Source: Actinomycetota bacterium
GTDB lineage: Bacteria; Actinomycetota; Geothermincolia; Fen-727; Anoxymicrobiaceae
Length of the DNA: 25,280 bases
Reading direction: 5' to 3'
NCBI GenBank assembly: GCA_016649525.1
Contig: JAENXM010000003.1
Location: 1-25,280 of the forward strand
Shown: piece by piece, positions 16,368-23,930 of the stretch
Position numbering within the stretch: the stretch's first letter is position 1
Layout of the letters: each line of letters opens with the position of its first letter
Made by a program: the position numbers and the translations under genes
The notes under the pieces: generated by a model
What the model saw: the letters and a program-made list of their open reading frames with translations, nothing else
Database searches by the model: none
Told to the model about the DNA's origin: nothing

Positions 16368-17648
16368 ATGGCTGTTGTATGGGCGTTGATCGCCATAGCG
16401 GCACTCATCCTGCTTGCCGCGTACCTGGCGGCTTCGGAGACCGCGTTGATGCGGGTGAGCCGGATCAGAGTGAGATACCTGGCCGAGAAAAAGGTCAGGA
16501 ACGCGGAAAAGCTGGAAAGACTGATTAAGGACCCCGACCGGTTCCTCCCGACACTGCTTCTGATGGCTCTCGTCGCTCAACTCGCCTCGGCTTCTATTGC
16601 TACATGGTTGACAACGAAGCTGACCCATAATGCGGTGGCCGGTGTGGCCGTCGGCACCGCTGTGATAACTGCAATGATGTTTATCTTCGGTGAACTCGTG
16701 CCTAAGGCCGGTGCCAGCCATGACGCTGAGAGAGTGGCACTCTGGGTTACACGTCCGATAACGCTTCTCAGCAAGTTGCTACGACCGTTGGCCCTTGTCC
16801 TGGAATGGATCGCGGCCGGCATATTGAAGCTGTTCAGGGCCGAGAAGTTCAAAGGGGAAATGATAGTAAGGGATGAAGGTGAGATCCTCACCATGGTGAC
16901 AGCCGCAGAGGAGCATGCCGTTATCGAAGAAGAAGAGAAGGAGATGATCCACTCGGTCTTCGAATTCGGAGATACCGTTGCAAGAGAAGTGATGGTGCCG
17001 AGGCCTGACATGATCACGTTACCGGCGGATGCGACCGTAAAAGACGCGCTGAGCCTGACCATGGAAGACGGTTTCTCCAGGATACCGGTGTTCAAAGACG
17101 GCCTGGACAACATAGTGGGTTTACTGTACGCGAAGGACTTGATAGCAAGCCTCAGCAAGGGACAACTGGACCGGGCTGTAGGAGGCATGGTGAGGGAGGC
17201 TTACTTCATCCCTGAAACCAAGAAGCTGGGAGAGCTTCTCAGAGAACTGCAGGAGAAGAAAGTCCACATGAATATAGTCGTCGACGAATACGGGACTGTG
17301 GTCGGCCTGGTCACCATCGAGGACCTTCTCGAGGAGATAGTGGGCGAGATATTCGACGAGTTCGACCGCGAGATCAAGCTTGTCGAACATGTGGGGCCAA
17401 AGCGGTTCCGTGTTGACGCGCGGATGAACATGGATGACCTGAACGAGCTTCTGGGTTTCGAGCTCCAGCACGAAGACGTGGACACAGTAGGTGGCTTGGT
17501 GTTCAAGGTCCTGGGCAAGGTACCGGTTACGGGCGATACTTTTGTATACAACGGTGTTTCTTTCAGGGTCGAGAAGGTCCGTGATCACCGCGTCTCAAAG
17601 GTGATGATGGAGATAATCGGCGAGAATCCTGAGGAGGACAGGGGTTAA
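16368..17648 (+). CDS. CNNM/CorC family membrane protein with CBS pair
   Basis: Hemolysin C/CorC-type transporter, a family associated with Mg2+ or Co2+ export. The 426 residues show a DUF21 (CNNM) membrane domain at about 1-160 with segments near 3-22, 62-82 and 88-110 and the FGELVPK motif, then two CBS domains at about 205-330 (AREVMVPRPDMITLP, FSRIPVFKDGLDNIVGLLYAKD, MNIVVDEYGTVVGLVTIEDLLEEIVGEI), and a C-terminal CorC/HlyC domain. ATG 16368 abuts the ybeY stop. In Actinobacteria this gene follows ybeY and precedes era; here pgeF follows instead. Ion specificity cannot be read from sequence. Confidence 0.93.
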   Translation: MAVVWALIAIAALILLAAYLAASETALMRVSRIRVRYLAEKKVRNAEKLERLIKDPDRFLPTLLLMALVAQLASASIATWLTTKLTHNAVAGVAVGTAVITAMMFIFGELVPKAGASHDAERVALWVTRPITLLSKLLRPLALVLEWIAAGILKLFRAEKFKGEMIVRDEGEILTMVTAAEEHAVIEEEEKEMIHSVFEFGDTVAREVMVPRPDMITLPADATVKDALSLTMEDGFSRIPVFKDGLDNIVGLLYAKDLIASLSKGQLDRAVGGMVREAYFIPETKKLGELLRELQEKKVHMNIVVDEYGTVVGLVTIEDLLEEIVGEIFDEFDREIKLVEHVGPKRFRVDARMNMDDLNELLGFELQHEDVDTVGGLVFKVLGKVPVTGDTFVYNGVSFRVEKVRDHRVSKVMMEIIGENPEEDRG

Positions 17649-17660
17649 CCCCTGGAATTC
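17632..17660 (+). promoter_or_regulatory. Consensus Shine-Dalgarno separated from the pgeF ATG by a 16-base palindrome
   Basis: AGGAGG at 17632-17637 is 23 bases from ATG 17661, too far for direct use. Between them lies the perfect palindrome CAGGGGTTAACCCCTG (17639-17654), which spans the corC stop codon. Folded as a six-pair hairpin with a TTAA loop, it leaves seven bases between Shine-Dalgarno and ATG. A DNA-binding operator is the other reading. Confidence 0.5.
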
Positions 17661-18464
17661 ATGCTGGAAGCGGTGCAGAGAGACGGTATCGACCTCATTA
17701 CTGTGCCCGAACTCGAAGGTGATAGCGGGATAACCGTGGCCTTTACTGGGAGGCATGGCGGGAAGAGCAGGCCGCCGTTTGAGAGCCTGAATCTTGCGTA
17801 TGACGTAGGTGACGAAAGAAAAGCGGTAACTTCGAACAGGCTCCTCTTCGGAAATATGATGGGCATCCCTCCGGAAGACTGGGTCCTGTGCCAGCAGGTA
17901 CATGGTTCTTGCGTGAAGAGGGTCGGTGATCTCGAGAAGGGAAGGGGAGGCATTGATTACTGGTCTGCGGTTCCGAGGTCCGACGGGCTCGTAACCGACA
18001 GGGCAGGCATGGCTATCGGGATTCTTACCGCCGACTGCTTACCTATCGTACTGGTTTGTCGTTCCGCCAGGGTGATTGGCGCCGCGCATGTCGGGTGGAG
18101 GGGGGCTCTCTTCGGAGTCGCCGTTTCTGCGCTCGGTAGGTTGTTGGAATATCCTGACTGCCGCGCGGAAGAGATGCTTGCTTTTCTAGGGCCCAGCATC
18201 GGACCCTGCTGTCTTCAGGTCGGAAAAGAAGTGGCTTGCGAGTTCCGACGATCAATCGGCGAAGAGGCTGTTATCGAGGGGGATGAGGGGACATCAAGGC
18301 TGGACCTCCCGGCGATATGCAGATATCAATTGGTGGAGGCAGGGATCAGAAGAAAGAACATATTCTCAGCGGGGGTATGTACGCAATGCGATGAGAGATA
18401 TTTCTCATACAGGGGTTCGGGAGGAAATACCGGCCGACAGGCTGGAATGGCGGCACTATTGTAG
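17661..18464 (+). CDS. pgeF: Purine nucleoside phosphorylase-like multicopper-oxidase-fold protein (YfiH/PgeF family)
   Basis: Laccase-domain protein; studied members act on purine nucleosides, and E. coli PgeF edits mis-incorporated residues in peptidoglycan precursors. The 267 residues include QQVHG with H81, TADCLPIVL with C126 and AAHVGWRG with H143, the three zinc ligands of the family, then LGPSIGPCCLQVG and a C-terminal CTQCDERYFSYR...GRQAGM block. ATG 17661 is the first standard start after an in-frame stop at 17646, and lacks a nearby Shine-Dalgarno. It opens the pgeF-yggS-sepF-divIVA series that follows ftsZ in many Gram-positive genomes; ftsZ is not here. Confidence 0.94.
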   Translation: MLEAVQRDGIDLITVPELEGDSGITVAFTGRHGGKSRPPFESLNLAYDVGDERKAVTSNRLLFGNMMGIPPEDWVLCQQVHGSCVKRVGDLEKGRGGIDYWSAVPRSDGLVTDRAGMAIGILTADCLPIVLVCRSARVIGAAHVGWRGALFGVAVSALGRLLEYPDCRAEEMLAFLGPSIGPCCLQVGKEVACEFRRSIGEEAVIEGDEGTSRLDLPAICRYQLVEAGIRRKNIFSAGVCTQCDERYFSYRGSGGNTGRQAGMAALL

Positions 18465-18481
18465 CGGGCACGGGTGGCGAC

Positions 18482-18760
18482 TTGGGCGATAGAGTAAGGG
18501 CTCGGGTAAGTGTTAGTGGAAGTGTACAGGGCGTGTTCTTTCGTGCGGAGACGAGGCAGGAGGCTCTCTCGCTCGGGCTGGACGGTCTTGTCCGGAACGT
18601 TCCGGACGGTACGGTGGAGGCGGTTTTCGAGGGAGAACGCGAAAGTGTCGAGCGAGCAATAAAATGGTGCCGCAGCGGGCCTCCGGGGGCAAGGGTGACA
18701 GGTATTGGAGTCACCCGGGAAGAGCCGCGCGGCGAGAGTGGATTCAGGGTGGTCTACTAG
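18482..18760 (+). CDS. Acylphosphatase
   Basis: Hydrolyses acyl phosphates such as carbamoyl phosphate. The 92 residues are the usual size. The catalytic arginine is R21 in GSVQGVFFRAETRQEA and the catalytic asparagine is N39 in GLVRNVPDGTVEAVFEG; the C-terminus ends SGFRVVY as in the family. The start is TTG 18482; no ATG or GTG lies in frame between the pgeF stop and the first strand, and the upstream GGGTGG is a fair ribosome-binding site. Its place between pgeF and yggS is unusual for this cell-division neighbourhood. Confidence 0.93.
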   Translation: MGDRVRARVSVSGSVQGVFFRAETRQEALSLGLDGLVRNVPDGTVEAVFEGERESVERAIKWCRSGPPGARVTGIGVTREEPRGESGFRVVY

Positions 18761-18810
18761 CATGTGGTCAGTGCCGCCAGGAAGGGAAACTCTGGATTGA
18801 GGCGAAAAAT

Positions 18811-19497
18811 ATGGAGAAGTCAATAAAAAGCAATGTAGATGCCGTAAGGGGGCGGATTGGAGCCGCTGCTCTGAGAGCGGGGCGTGAACCAGGGGAGGTG
18901 ACGCTCCTAGCGGCCACGAAGAATAGAAGCGCGGAGCAGGTCCTGGAAGCCGTGGATGCAGGTGTAACGGTATTCGGTGAGAACAGGGTACAGGAACTCT
19001 TAGGGAAGATGGAACTGGTTGGACGTGAAGTGGATTGGCACTTCATCGGCCACCTGCAGCGAAACAAGGTAAAGAGTGTCGTGGGTGTCGCGAGCCTCAT
19101 CCACTCGGTAGACACGATAAGGCTTGCGCAGGAGATAGACAGGAGGGCCGAACAGGAAGGAAAAGCCCAGGCGGTATTACTGCAGGTAAACGTCGCGGGG
19201 GAAGAAAGCAAGTTCGGCATAGATCCAGCGGACCTGGCGGGGTTTATCGATGAGTTGAAGGGCCTGAGGCATGTCGAGGTCAGGGGACTGTCAACGATAG
19301 CGCCATTTGTCGATGACCCCGAGGTGGTCCGGAGGGTGTTTAGTGACCTGAGGGAGCTGGGCCGGGATATGGATCATGCCAAAGAGAATTTTACGCGTTC
19401 AGAGTTGTCCATGGGTATGACGGGTGACTTCGAGGTGGCTGTGGAGGAGGGCTCGACGATGGTGCGTGTGGGGACGGCCATCTTCGATATAGATTAG
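18811..19497 (+). CDS. yggS: PLP-binding protein YggS/PLPHP (PLP homeostasis)
   Basis: Fold-type III PLP protein without a known catalytic reaction, involved in vitamin B6 and amino-acid homeostasis. With ATG 18811 the protein has 228 residues, the family norm; the frame extends upstream into acylphosphatase, but GAGG eight bases before 18811 and the N-terminus MEKSIKSNVDAVRGRI support this start. The PLP lysine is K37 in LLAATKNR. Other family blocks are GVTVFGENRVQELLGKM, WHFIGHLQRNKV, LLQVNVAGEESKFGI and SMGMTGDFEVAVEEGSTMVRVG. It is followed by sepF after 37 bases, as in many Gram-positives. Confidence 0.95.
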   Translation: MEKSIKSNVDAVRGRIGAAALRAGREPGEVTLLAATKNRSAEQVLEAVDAGVTVFGENRVQELLGKMELVGREVDWHFIGHLQRNKVKSVVGVASLIHSVDTIRLAQEIDRRAEQEGKAQAVLLQVNVAGEESKFGIDPADLAGFIDELKGLRHVEVRGLSTIAPFVDDPEVVRRVFSDLRELGRDMDHAKENFTRSELSMGMTGDFEVAVEEGSTMVRVGTAIFDID

Positions 19498-19534
19498 GGA
19501 TTGATGAAGAGTACTTAACAAGGAGGTTAGTCTT

Positions 19535-19972
19535 ATGCCAGGTTTCTGGGGCAGGGTCGCTGAATGGCTGGGGCTTAAAGAGCCTGATGAGTTCGGCGAG
19601 ATGCGTGCCCGGGAAGAGGCAGTCGAGGAAATCTCGGACAGGGTTCCGAGAAGGCGGAGTTCCGAGAGGATACTCCAACCCGTGCCCGAGACGCCAGCGA
19701 GGGTCCACGTGATCGAACCCAAGAGTTTCAATGATGCTGAGCAGATCGGCGCCAAGTTCAAGAGCGACACTCCCGTCATCGTGAACCTGCAGAACATCGA
19801 CCGGGAGCTCGCCAAGCGCCTCATCGACTTCGTCAGCGGGCTTACCTATGGTCTGGACGGCGGAATCCAGAGGGTTGCGGAGATGGTGTTTCTGCTGACT
19901 CCGGCCAACATCGAGGTATCCGCTGAAGACCGAAAGTGGATGCGCGAAAAGGGCTTCTTCAACCAGTTCTAG
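19535..19972 (+). CDS. sepF: Cell division protein SepF
   Basis: Membrane-associated FtsZ partner that tethers and bundles the Z ring. The 145 residues begin with an amphipathic helix (MPGFWGRVAEWLGL) of the membrane-binding kind, then a charged linker, and from about 57 the SepF core: VHVIEPKSFNDAEQIGAKF, TPVIVNLQNIDRELAKRLID, and FVSGLTYGLDGGIQRVAEM with the conserved glycines. ATG 19535 has a perfect AGGAGG eight bases upstream (19521-19526), one of the strongest ribosome-binding sites in the window. It is followed by proC, with ylmG/yggT absent. Confidence 0.95.
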   Translation: MPGFWGRVAEWLGLKEPDEFGEMRAREEAVEEISDRVPRRRSSERILQPVPETPARVHVIEPKSFNDAEQIGAKFKSDTPVIVNLQNIDRELAKRLIDFVSGLTYGLDGGIQRVAEMVFLLTPANIEVSAEDRKWMREKGFFNQF

Positions 19973-19988
19973 CAGTCTGGTGTAGAAA

Positions 19989-20795
19989 GTGTACGAGGTA
20001 GCTCTTATCGGCGCAGGGAACATGGGAGAGGCCATGCTGAAGGGATGGCTGGAGTCGGGGCTTCTGAAGGCTTCGGATGTAGTTGTCAGCGAAAAGGACG
20101 AATCCAAGAGCCGGTCTATAGAGGAGCGATATCGATCAGGCTCCGCGCCAGACATCGAATCAGCAACCAGGGAAGCCAGGACATTGGTCATAGCCGTAAA
20201 ACCGCAGGACAGTGTGGGAGTGCTCAGGGAAGTCGCCGGCGGTGCGGATAGCGAAAAAACCGTACTGTCAATAGTGGCGGGACTACCGATTGCGAGAATA
20301 AGGGAGGAACTGGGTCCGGAGCCGACCGTGGTGAGGGCGATGCCGAACCTGGCGGCCCGGGTCAGGGCCGCGGTCACCGCTTACGCGGTTGACGAAGGAA
20401 CGGAAAAGACTGATCGTGTGACAATTGAGAAACTGCTCGGCGGCATCGGCGAAGTGGTAGAAGTCGAAGAGGATCTTATGGACCTTGTAACGGCTCTGAG
20501 TGGGAACGGGCCTGCGTATTTTTTCCTTCTTGTCGAGGCCCTTGAGGATGCGGGGGTAGAGAGGGGTCTGGCAAGGGATATATCCAGCAAGCTGGCGCGG
20601 GAGACACTATGGGGTGCGGCCAAAATGATAAAGGAGACGGGTTCCGGTGCGGGGGAGTTAAGGGCTGCTGTTTCTTCCCCAGGCGGCACTACGCTGGCCG
20701 CGCTCGAAAAGCTCGAGAGGTCAGGTTTGGCGAAAACGATAGACGGGGCTGTAGGTGCGGCACATAAGCGTGCCGCTGAGCTGACGCAGCGATAG
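19989..20795 (+). CDS. proC: Pyrroline-5-carboxylate reductase
   Basis: Catalyses the last step of proline synthesis, NAD(P)H-dependent reduction of pyrroline-5-carboxylate. The 268 residues start (M)YEVALIGAGNMGEAML with the Rossmann GAGNMG at 8-13. The C-terminal dimerisation domain carries the signature region around ALSGNGPAYFFLLVEALEDAGV and AAVSSPGGTTLAALEKLE. The start is GTG 19989, 17 bases after sepF, with a poor Shine-Dalgarno; the N-terminus cannot be shortened without losing the first strand. proC between sepF and divIVA is known in several Gram-positive lineages and suggests co-transcription with division genes, not a division role. Confidence 0.95.
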   Translation: MYEVALIGAGNMGEAMLKGWLESGLLKASDVVVSEKDESKSRSIEERYRSGSAPDIESATREARTLVIAVKPQDSVGVLREVAGGADSEKTVLSIVAGLPIARIREELGPEPTVVRAMPNLAARVRAAVTAYAVDEGTEKTDRVTIEKLLGGIGEVVEVEEDLMDLVTALSGNGPAYFFLLVEALEDAGVERGLARDISSKLARETLWGAAKMIKETGSGAGELRAAVSSPGGTTLAALEKLERSGLAKTIDGAVGAAHKRAAELTQR

Positions 20796-20820
20796 ATCTA
20801 GATAATGGAGGTATTGGACA

Positions 20821-21870
20821 ATGGCACTTACTCCGCTTGACATCCATCACAAAGAGTTCCGGACCGCCCGTTTCGGCGGTTACAACGAGGAGGAGGTGGA
20901 CTCTTTCCTCGACCTGGTTGCCGACGAGTTCGAGAGGATGATCCAGGAGGGTACCGAGCTCAAGCAGCAGATAGAGCAGATAAAGAAGAGGCTCTCGGAG
21001 TTCGAGGAGATGCAGACGACGCTGCAGAGCGCCCTGCTGGCTGCAACGAAATCCGCTGAAGCTGTAAAGGAGCAGGCCAGGCAGGAATCCGAGGCGATCG
21101 TCACCAAGGCGCAGGAGGAAGCGGATGCCCTTGTCAAAGGGGCGCAGGAACAGGCCAGGCAGATGCTGCTCAGGGCGGAGAATGAAAGACAGAAGCTGGA
21201 GCGCAGCTTCGCTAGGTTGAAGGAGATCAAGAAACGTTATATGCAGGGTCTGAAGGATGTAGCGGAGTCGCACCTGGTCCAGGTCGAGGAACTCGAGTCC
21301 ATGGACGAGAGTGAGATACCCCAAGGGGAACTCCAGCCGGTAGTCGAGCAGGTGAAGATAGAGGAGGAGCCGGCGCCAGTCCTGATCGAGGAGCCGGCTG
21401 TCCAGGCTCCTCCCCGTGAGACACCGCAGGAGAGCCAACCTCCACCTCCACCTTCGCAGGAGCCGCAAATAGCCGAGCGTCCCGCGCAGCCTTTAGAGGA
21501 AGTATCTCCTCCACCGACTCTTGAGAACAGCACCGTACCGCAGCTGGATAGAGTGGTCATCGAATCCAGGGTGGAGGCGCCGAAACAGCCCCCCGCGCAA
21601 AAGGAGAAAAAGGCCCGGGCTGCCAGTAGGACGGGACTGCAGAGCAAGCTCATCGAGCCGAAGGTCCAGGTGGCACAGGGCAGCGGATGGATTGATGTAG
21701 TGGAAAACGAGATGCCACCGAGCTCAGACCTCATTGATGAAGTGCTTCCGGTCGAGGAGCGTGAAAGTCTGTATGCTGAATTCGAAGAGCTTGACAGAAA
21801 AACGGAGCGAGTTCAGAGGGAAAGAAAGAGCAGGAGGGACAAGAGGGAAAAACACTTTTTCTGGGAGTGA
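20821..21870 (+). CDS. divIVA: DivIVA domain protein with long Pro/Glu-rich C-terminal extension
   Basis: Curvature-sensing scaffold at septa and poles. The N-terminal DivIVA domain reads MALTPLDIHHKEFRTARFGG then YNEEEVDSFLDLVADEFERM, with R17-F18 in the membrane-contact loop. A coiled coil covers about 28-150, rich in Ala, Gln and Glu. Residues about 155-245 are low-complexity Pro/Glu (a run of PPPPPSQEPQ). The last 100 residues are charged, with short blocks SGWIDVVENE and SDLIDEVLP and a basic tail ending KREKHFFWE. At 349 residues it is about twice Bacillus DivIVA. ATG 20821 has GGAGGT nine bases upstream. It closes the transcription unit at the terminator 21911-21938. Confidence 0.93.
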   Translation: MALTPLDIHHKEFRTARFGGYNEEEVDSFLDLVADEFERMIQEGTELKQQIEQIKKRLSEFEEMQTTLQSALLAATKSAEAVKEQARQESEAIVTKAQEEADALVKGAQEQARQMLLRAENERQKLERSFARLKEIKKRYMQGLKDVAESHLVQVEELESMDESEIPQGELQPVVEQVKIEEEPAPVLIEEPAVQAPPRETPQESQPPPPPSQEPQIAERPAQPLEEVSPPPTLENSTVPQLDRVVIESRVEAPKQPPAQKEKKARAASRTGLQSKLIEPKVQVAQGSGWIDVVENEMPPSSDLIDEVLPVEERESLYAEFEELDRKTERVQRERKSRRDKREKHFFWE

Positions 21871-21910
21871 TGTATCAGTAGTCAGTAAACTGATGATCGA
21901 AGTTCTTACA

Positions 21911-21938
21911 TGCCGGGACGCGCTCCCCGGCATTTTTT
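21911..21938 (+). terminator. Intrinsic terminator after divIVA
   Basis: TGCCGGG, an eight-base loop, CCCGGCA, then six T. The seven-pair perfect stem and T run make a standard Rho-independent terminator 41 bases after the divIVA stop. It separates the division block from the DUF167-thpR-recA block. Confidence 0.9.
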
Positions 21939-22007
21939 CTTACCTTGGTATTCCATTGGACTGAAAGGGGTTTTACAATCGCTCTAGGGAACCGGAAAAG
22001 CGGAAAT

Positions 22008-22232
22008 GTGATAGAAGTGGTGGTCATTCCCAGGGCTTCCCGGCCAAGGGTTGAAAAGATGGAGGATGGCACTTTCAGGGTTTACCTCAAGGCGGCTCCC
22101 GAGAAAGGCAGGGCTAATTCAGAACTCCTGTCTGGCATGGCGGGATATCTGGGGGTATCGACCGGTGATATCTCCATAATCCGCGGATCTAGATCCCGTA
22201 AGAAGCTTATCAGAGTAAAAGAGGGGTATTGA
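22008..22232 (+). CDS. DUF167 / YggU family protein
   Basis: Small conserved protein of unknown function. From GTG 22008 it has 74 residues: (M)IEVVVIPRASRPRVEKMEDG, FRVYLKAAPEKGRANSELL, and ISIIRGSRSRKKLIRV, the usual DUF167 pattern with the PRAS and APxxGxAN motifs. TTG 21945 is in frame and would add 21 residues, but it lies seven bases after the T run of the terminator and has no ribosome-binding site, so I prefer GTG 22008, preceded by GGAAAAG. Related genes often sit near yggS-yggT; here it leads the recA block. Confidence 0.85.
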   Translation: MIEVVVIPRASRPRVEKMEDGTFRVYLKAAPEKGRANSELLSGMAGYLGVSTGDISIIRGSRSRKKLIRVKEGY

Positions 22233-22240
22233 ATATATGC

Positions 22241-22269
22241 TTGTATTGCTTGGCCAGAAGTGGTAAAGT
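22241..22269 (+). promoter_or_regulatory. Weak candidate promoter of thpR-recA-recX
   Basis: TTGTAT (22241-22246), 17 bases, TAAAGT (22264-22269). Matches are three and four of six. Transcription would begin only about two bases before the thpR ATG, which has no good Shine-Dalgarno, so a leaderless message is possible. Actinobacteria use such messages often. Confidence 0.25.
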
Positions 22270-22278
22270 TGATGAAAA

Positions 22279-22851
22279 ATGAACGCTGACAGTGAGACGA
22301 AAACAAGGGTGTTCATGGGGTTATCGCTGAGCCCGGAGGTAAGGCGTTACGTTGCTGATGTTGCGCAGAACCTCTCCAGACTGGTCCAGGAGGTAAGGTG
22401 GGTAGCACCGGAGAACCTTCACGTTACGCTCAAGTTCATAGGTTATTGCGGGGAAGACCGGCTGGCCGGCCTAGTCGAGGTTATGAGGGAATCTTCAAGG
22501 TACCTGCCTCTGGTTCTGAAGGTGGGAGGATTCGGGGGATTCCCGTCACAGGGTTCTGCTAGAGTTATATGGGTTGGTGCCGAAGACGAGGACAGAAGGA
22601 TCAACGAGTTGCATAGACTCCTTGAAAGAGGTGTCGAGAAGCTGGGATTCCCGAGGGAGAAACGCAGCTATACTCCGCACATAACGGTAGGTCGGGCCAA
22701 AAAAAAGCCCGTGAGGCTACCAACCGGAATAGACGGTGTGGTGGGGCCGGAGAAGACGCTCCGGGTAGAAGATATAGTTCTTTACCGCAGCGTGCTCAAG
22801 AAGACAGGTGCCGAGTATTCCGTCATAGGACGGGTCGGCATCCAGCAATGA
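22279..22851 (+). CDS. thpR: RNA 2',3'-cyclic phosphodiesterase (2H family, LigT/ThpR)
   Basis: Member of the 2H phosphoesterase family that hydrolyses 2',3'-cyclic phosphate ends of RNA. The 190 residues hold two catalytic HxTx motifs: HVTL at 48-51 (ENLHVTLKFIG) and HITV at 134-137 (YTPHITVGRAKKK). The N-terminus RVFMGLSLSPEVRRYV and the segment PSQGSARVIWVGAE are typical. ATG 22279 lacks a clear ribosome-binding site. It precedes recA by 23 bases; in many Gram-positives a thpR or cinA gene has this position. cinA is absent here. Confidence 0.94.
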   Translation: MNADSETKTRVFMGLSLSPEVRRYVADVAQNLSRLVQEVRWVAPENLHVTLKFIGYCGEDRLAGLVEVMRESSRYLPLVLKVGGFGGFPSQGSARVIWVGAEDEDRRINELHRLLERGVEKLGFPREKRSYTPHITVGRAKKKPVRLPTGIDGVVGPEKTLRVEDIVLYRSVLKKTGAEYSVIGRVGIQQ

Positions 22852-22874
22852 CTTCGAACAGGAGGGTGTGAGTT

Positions 22875-23930
22875 TTGGAGAAACAGAGTTCCCTTGACGT
22901 GGCTTTGATGCAGATAGAGCGCCAGTTCGGAAGGGGCTCCATCATGAAGCTCGGAGCTGAAGCCGACCGCATGGCTGTCGATGTAATACCGACGGGCTCG
23001 CTGGCGCTGGACGTGGCCCTGGGGGTAGGTGGTGTGCCCAGGGGCAGGGTAATAGAGATATTCGGCCCGGAGGCAAGCGGCAAGACAACCGTGGCGCTTC
23101 ACATGGTAGCGGAAGCACAGAAGCGGGGAGGGGTCGGCGCTATCATAGATGTAGAGAATGCAATTGATCCCCAGTATGCAAGCGCAATGGGTGTCGATAT
23201 CGATGAGCTGCTTATCAGCCAGCCCGATACCGGGGAGCAGGCGCTGGAGATTACAGAGCTGCTGGTCAGGAGCGCCTCGGTCGATGTAGTCGTGATCGAC
23301 TCGGTGGCGGCGCTGGTACCGCGCGTGGAGCTCGAGGGCGAAATAGGAGACACGCACGTCGGCCTTCAGGCGAGGCTCATGTCGCAGGCCCTTCGAAAAC
23401 TATCCAATGCAATAAACCGGTCGAACACGGTTGTGATATTCATCAACCAGCTCAGGGAGAAGATAGGCGTGATGTTCGGCAATCCCGAGGTTACGCCCGG
23501 AGGCCGCGCGCTCAAGTTCTACTCGTCTGTCAGGATAGACCTCAGGAAGATCGACACGATAAAGAAGGGGACAGAGATAGTCGGGAACCGGGTCAGGGCC
23601 CGCGTGGTCAAGAACAAGGTTGCTCCCCCCTTCAGGAACGCGGAGTTCGACATCATGTACGGACTGGGGATATCGAAGGAAGGAGACATCATAGACCTGG
23701 GTGTAGCTCAAGGGGTCATCAAGAAAAGCGGTGCCTGGTATGTGTTCGAGGAGGACCAGCTGGGTCAGGGGAGGGAGAACGTAAAGACGTTTCTTTCCGA
23801 GCACCAGAACGTCTCCACCAAGATAGAAGACTTGATCAGAGAGAAAGTCGGGCTATCCGGAACCCCGGCGAAGGAACCGGAAGCGGGCGAGGTCGACGAG
23901 GGTGAACCAAAGGGTGCCCGCGGGAAGTAG
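22875..23930 (+). CDS. recA: RecA recombinase
   Basis: Forms the nucleoprotein filament for homologous recombination and triggers LexA cleavage; it also integrates DNA brought in by ComEA/ComEC. The 351 residues show QIERQFGRGSIMKLG, Walker A GPEASGKT at 64-71, VIDSVAALVPRVELEGEIGD, the L2 region with NQLREKIGVMFGNPEVTPGG, and an acidic C-terminal tail. The start is TTG 22875 with the strong GGAGGGTG six bases upstream. No inteins. The C-terminus overlaps recX by 29 bases. I find no complete LexA box upstream, only a CGAACA half-site at 22855-22860. Confidence 0.98.
   Translation: MEKQSSLDVALMQIERQFGRGSIMKLGAEADRMAVDVIPTGSLALDVALGVGGVPRGRVIEIFGPEASGKTTVALHMVAEAQKRGGVGAIIDVENAIDPQYASAMGVDIDELLISQPDTGEQALEITELLVRSASVDVVVIDSVAALVPRVELEGEIGDTHVGLQARLMSQALRKLSNAINRSNTVVIFINQLREKIGVMFGNPEVTPGGRALKFYSSVRIDLRKIDTIKKGTEIVGNRVRARVVKNKVAPPFRNAEFDIMYGLGISKEGDIIDLGVAQGVIKKSGAWYVFEEDQLGQGRENVKTFLSEHQNVSTKIEDLIREKVGLSGTPAKEPEAGEVDEGEPKGARGK

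Noticed and set aside
19391..20377. Minus-strand open frame of 328 codons opposite yggS, sepF and proC
   Set aside because: It spans three real plus-strand genes and has no family features or promoter; a shadow frame.
21421..21530. Nucleotide repeat in divIVA
   Set aside because: The repeated CCTCCACCT-like sequence simply encodes the proline-rich linker; no ordered repeat unit.
22852..22874. LexA/SOS box before recA
   Set aside because: Only a half-site CGAACA (22855-22860) is present; the second half is replaced by the Shine-Dalgarno sequence.
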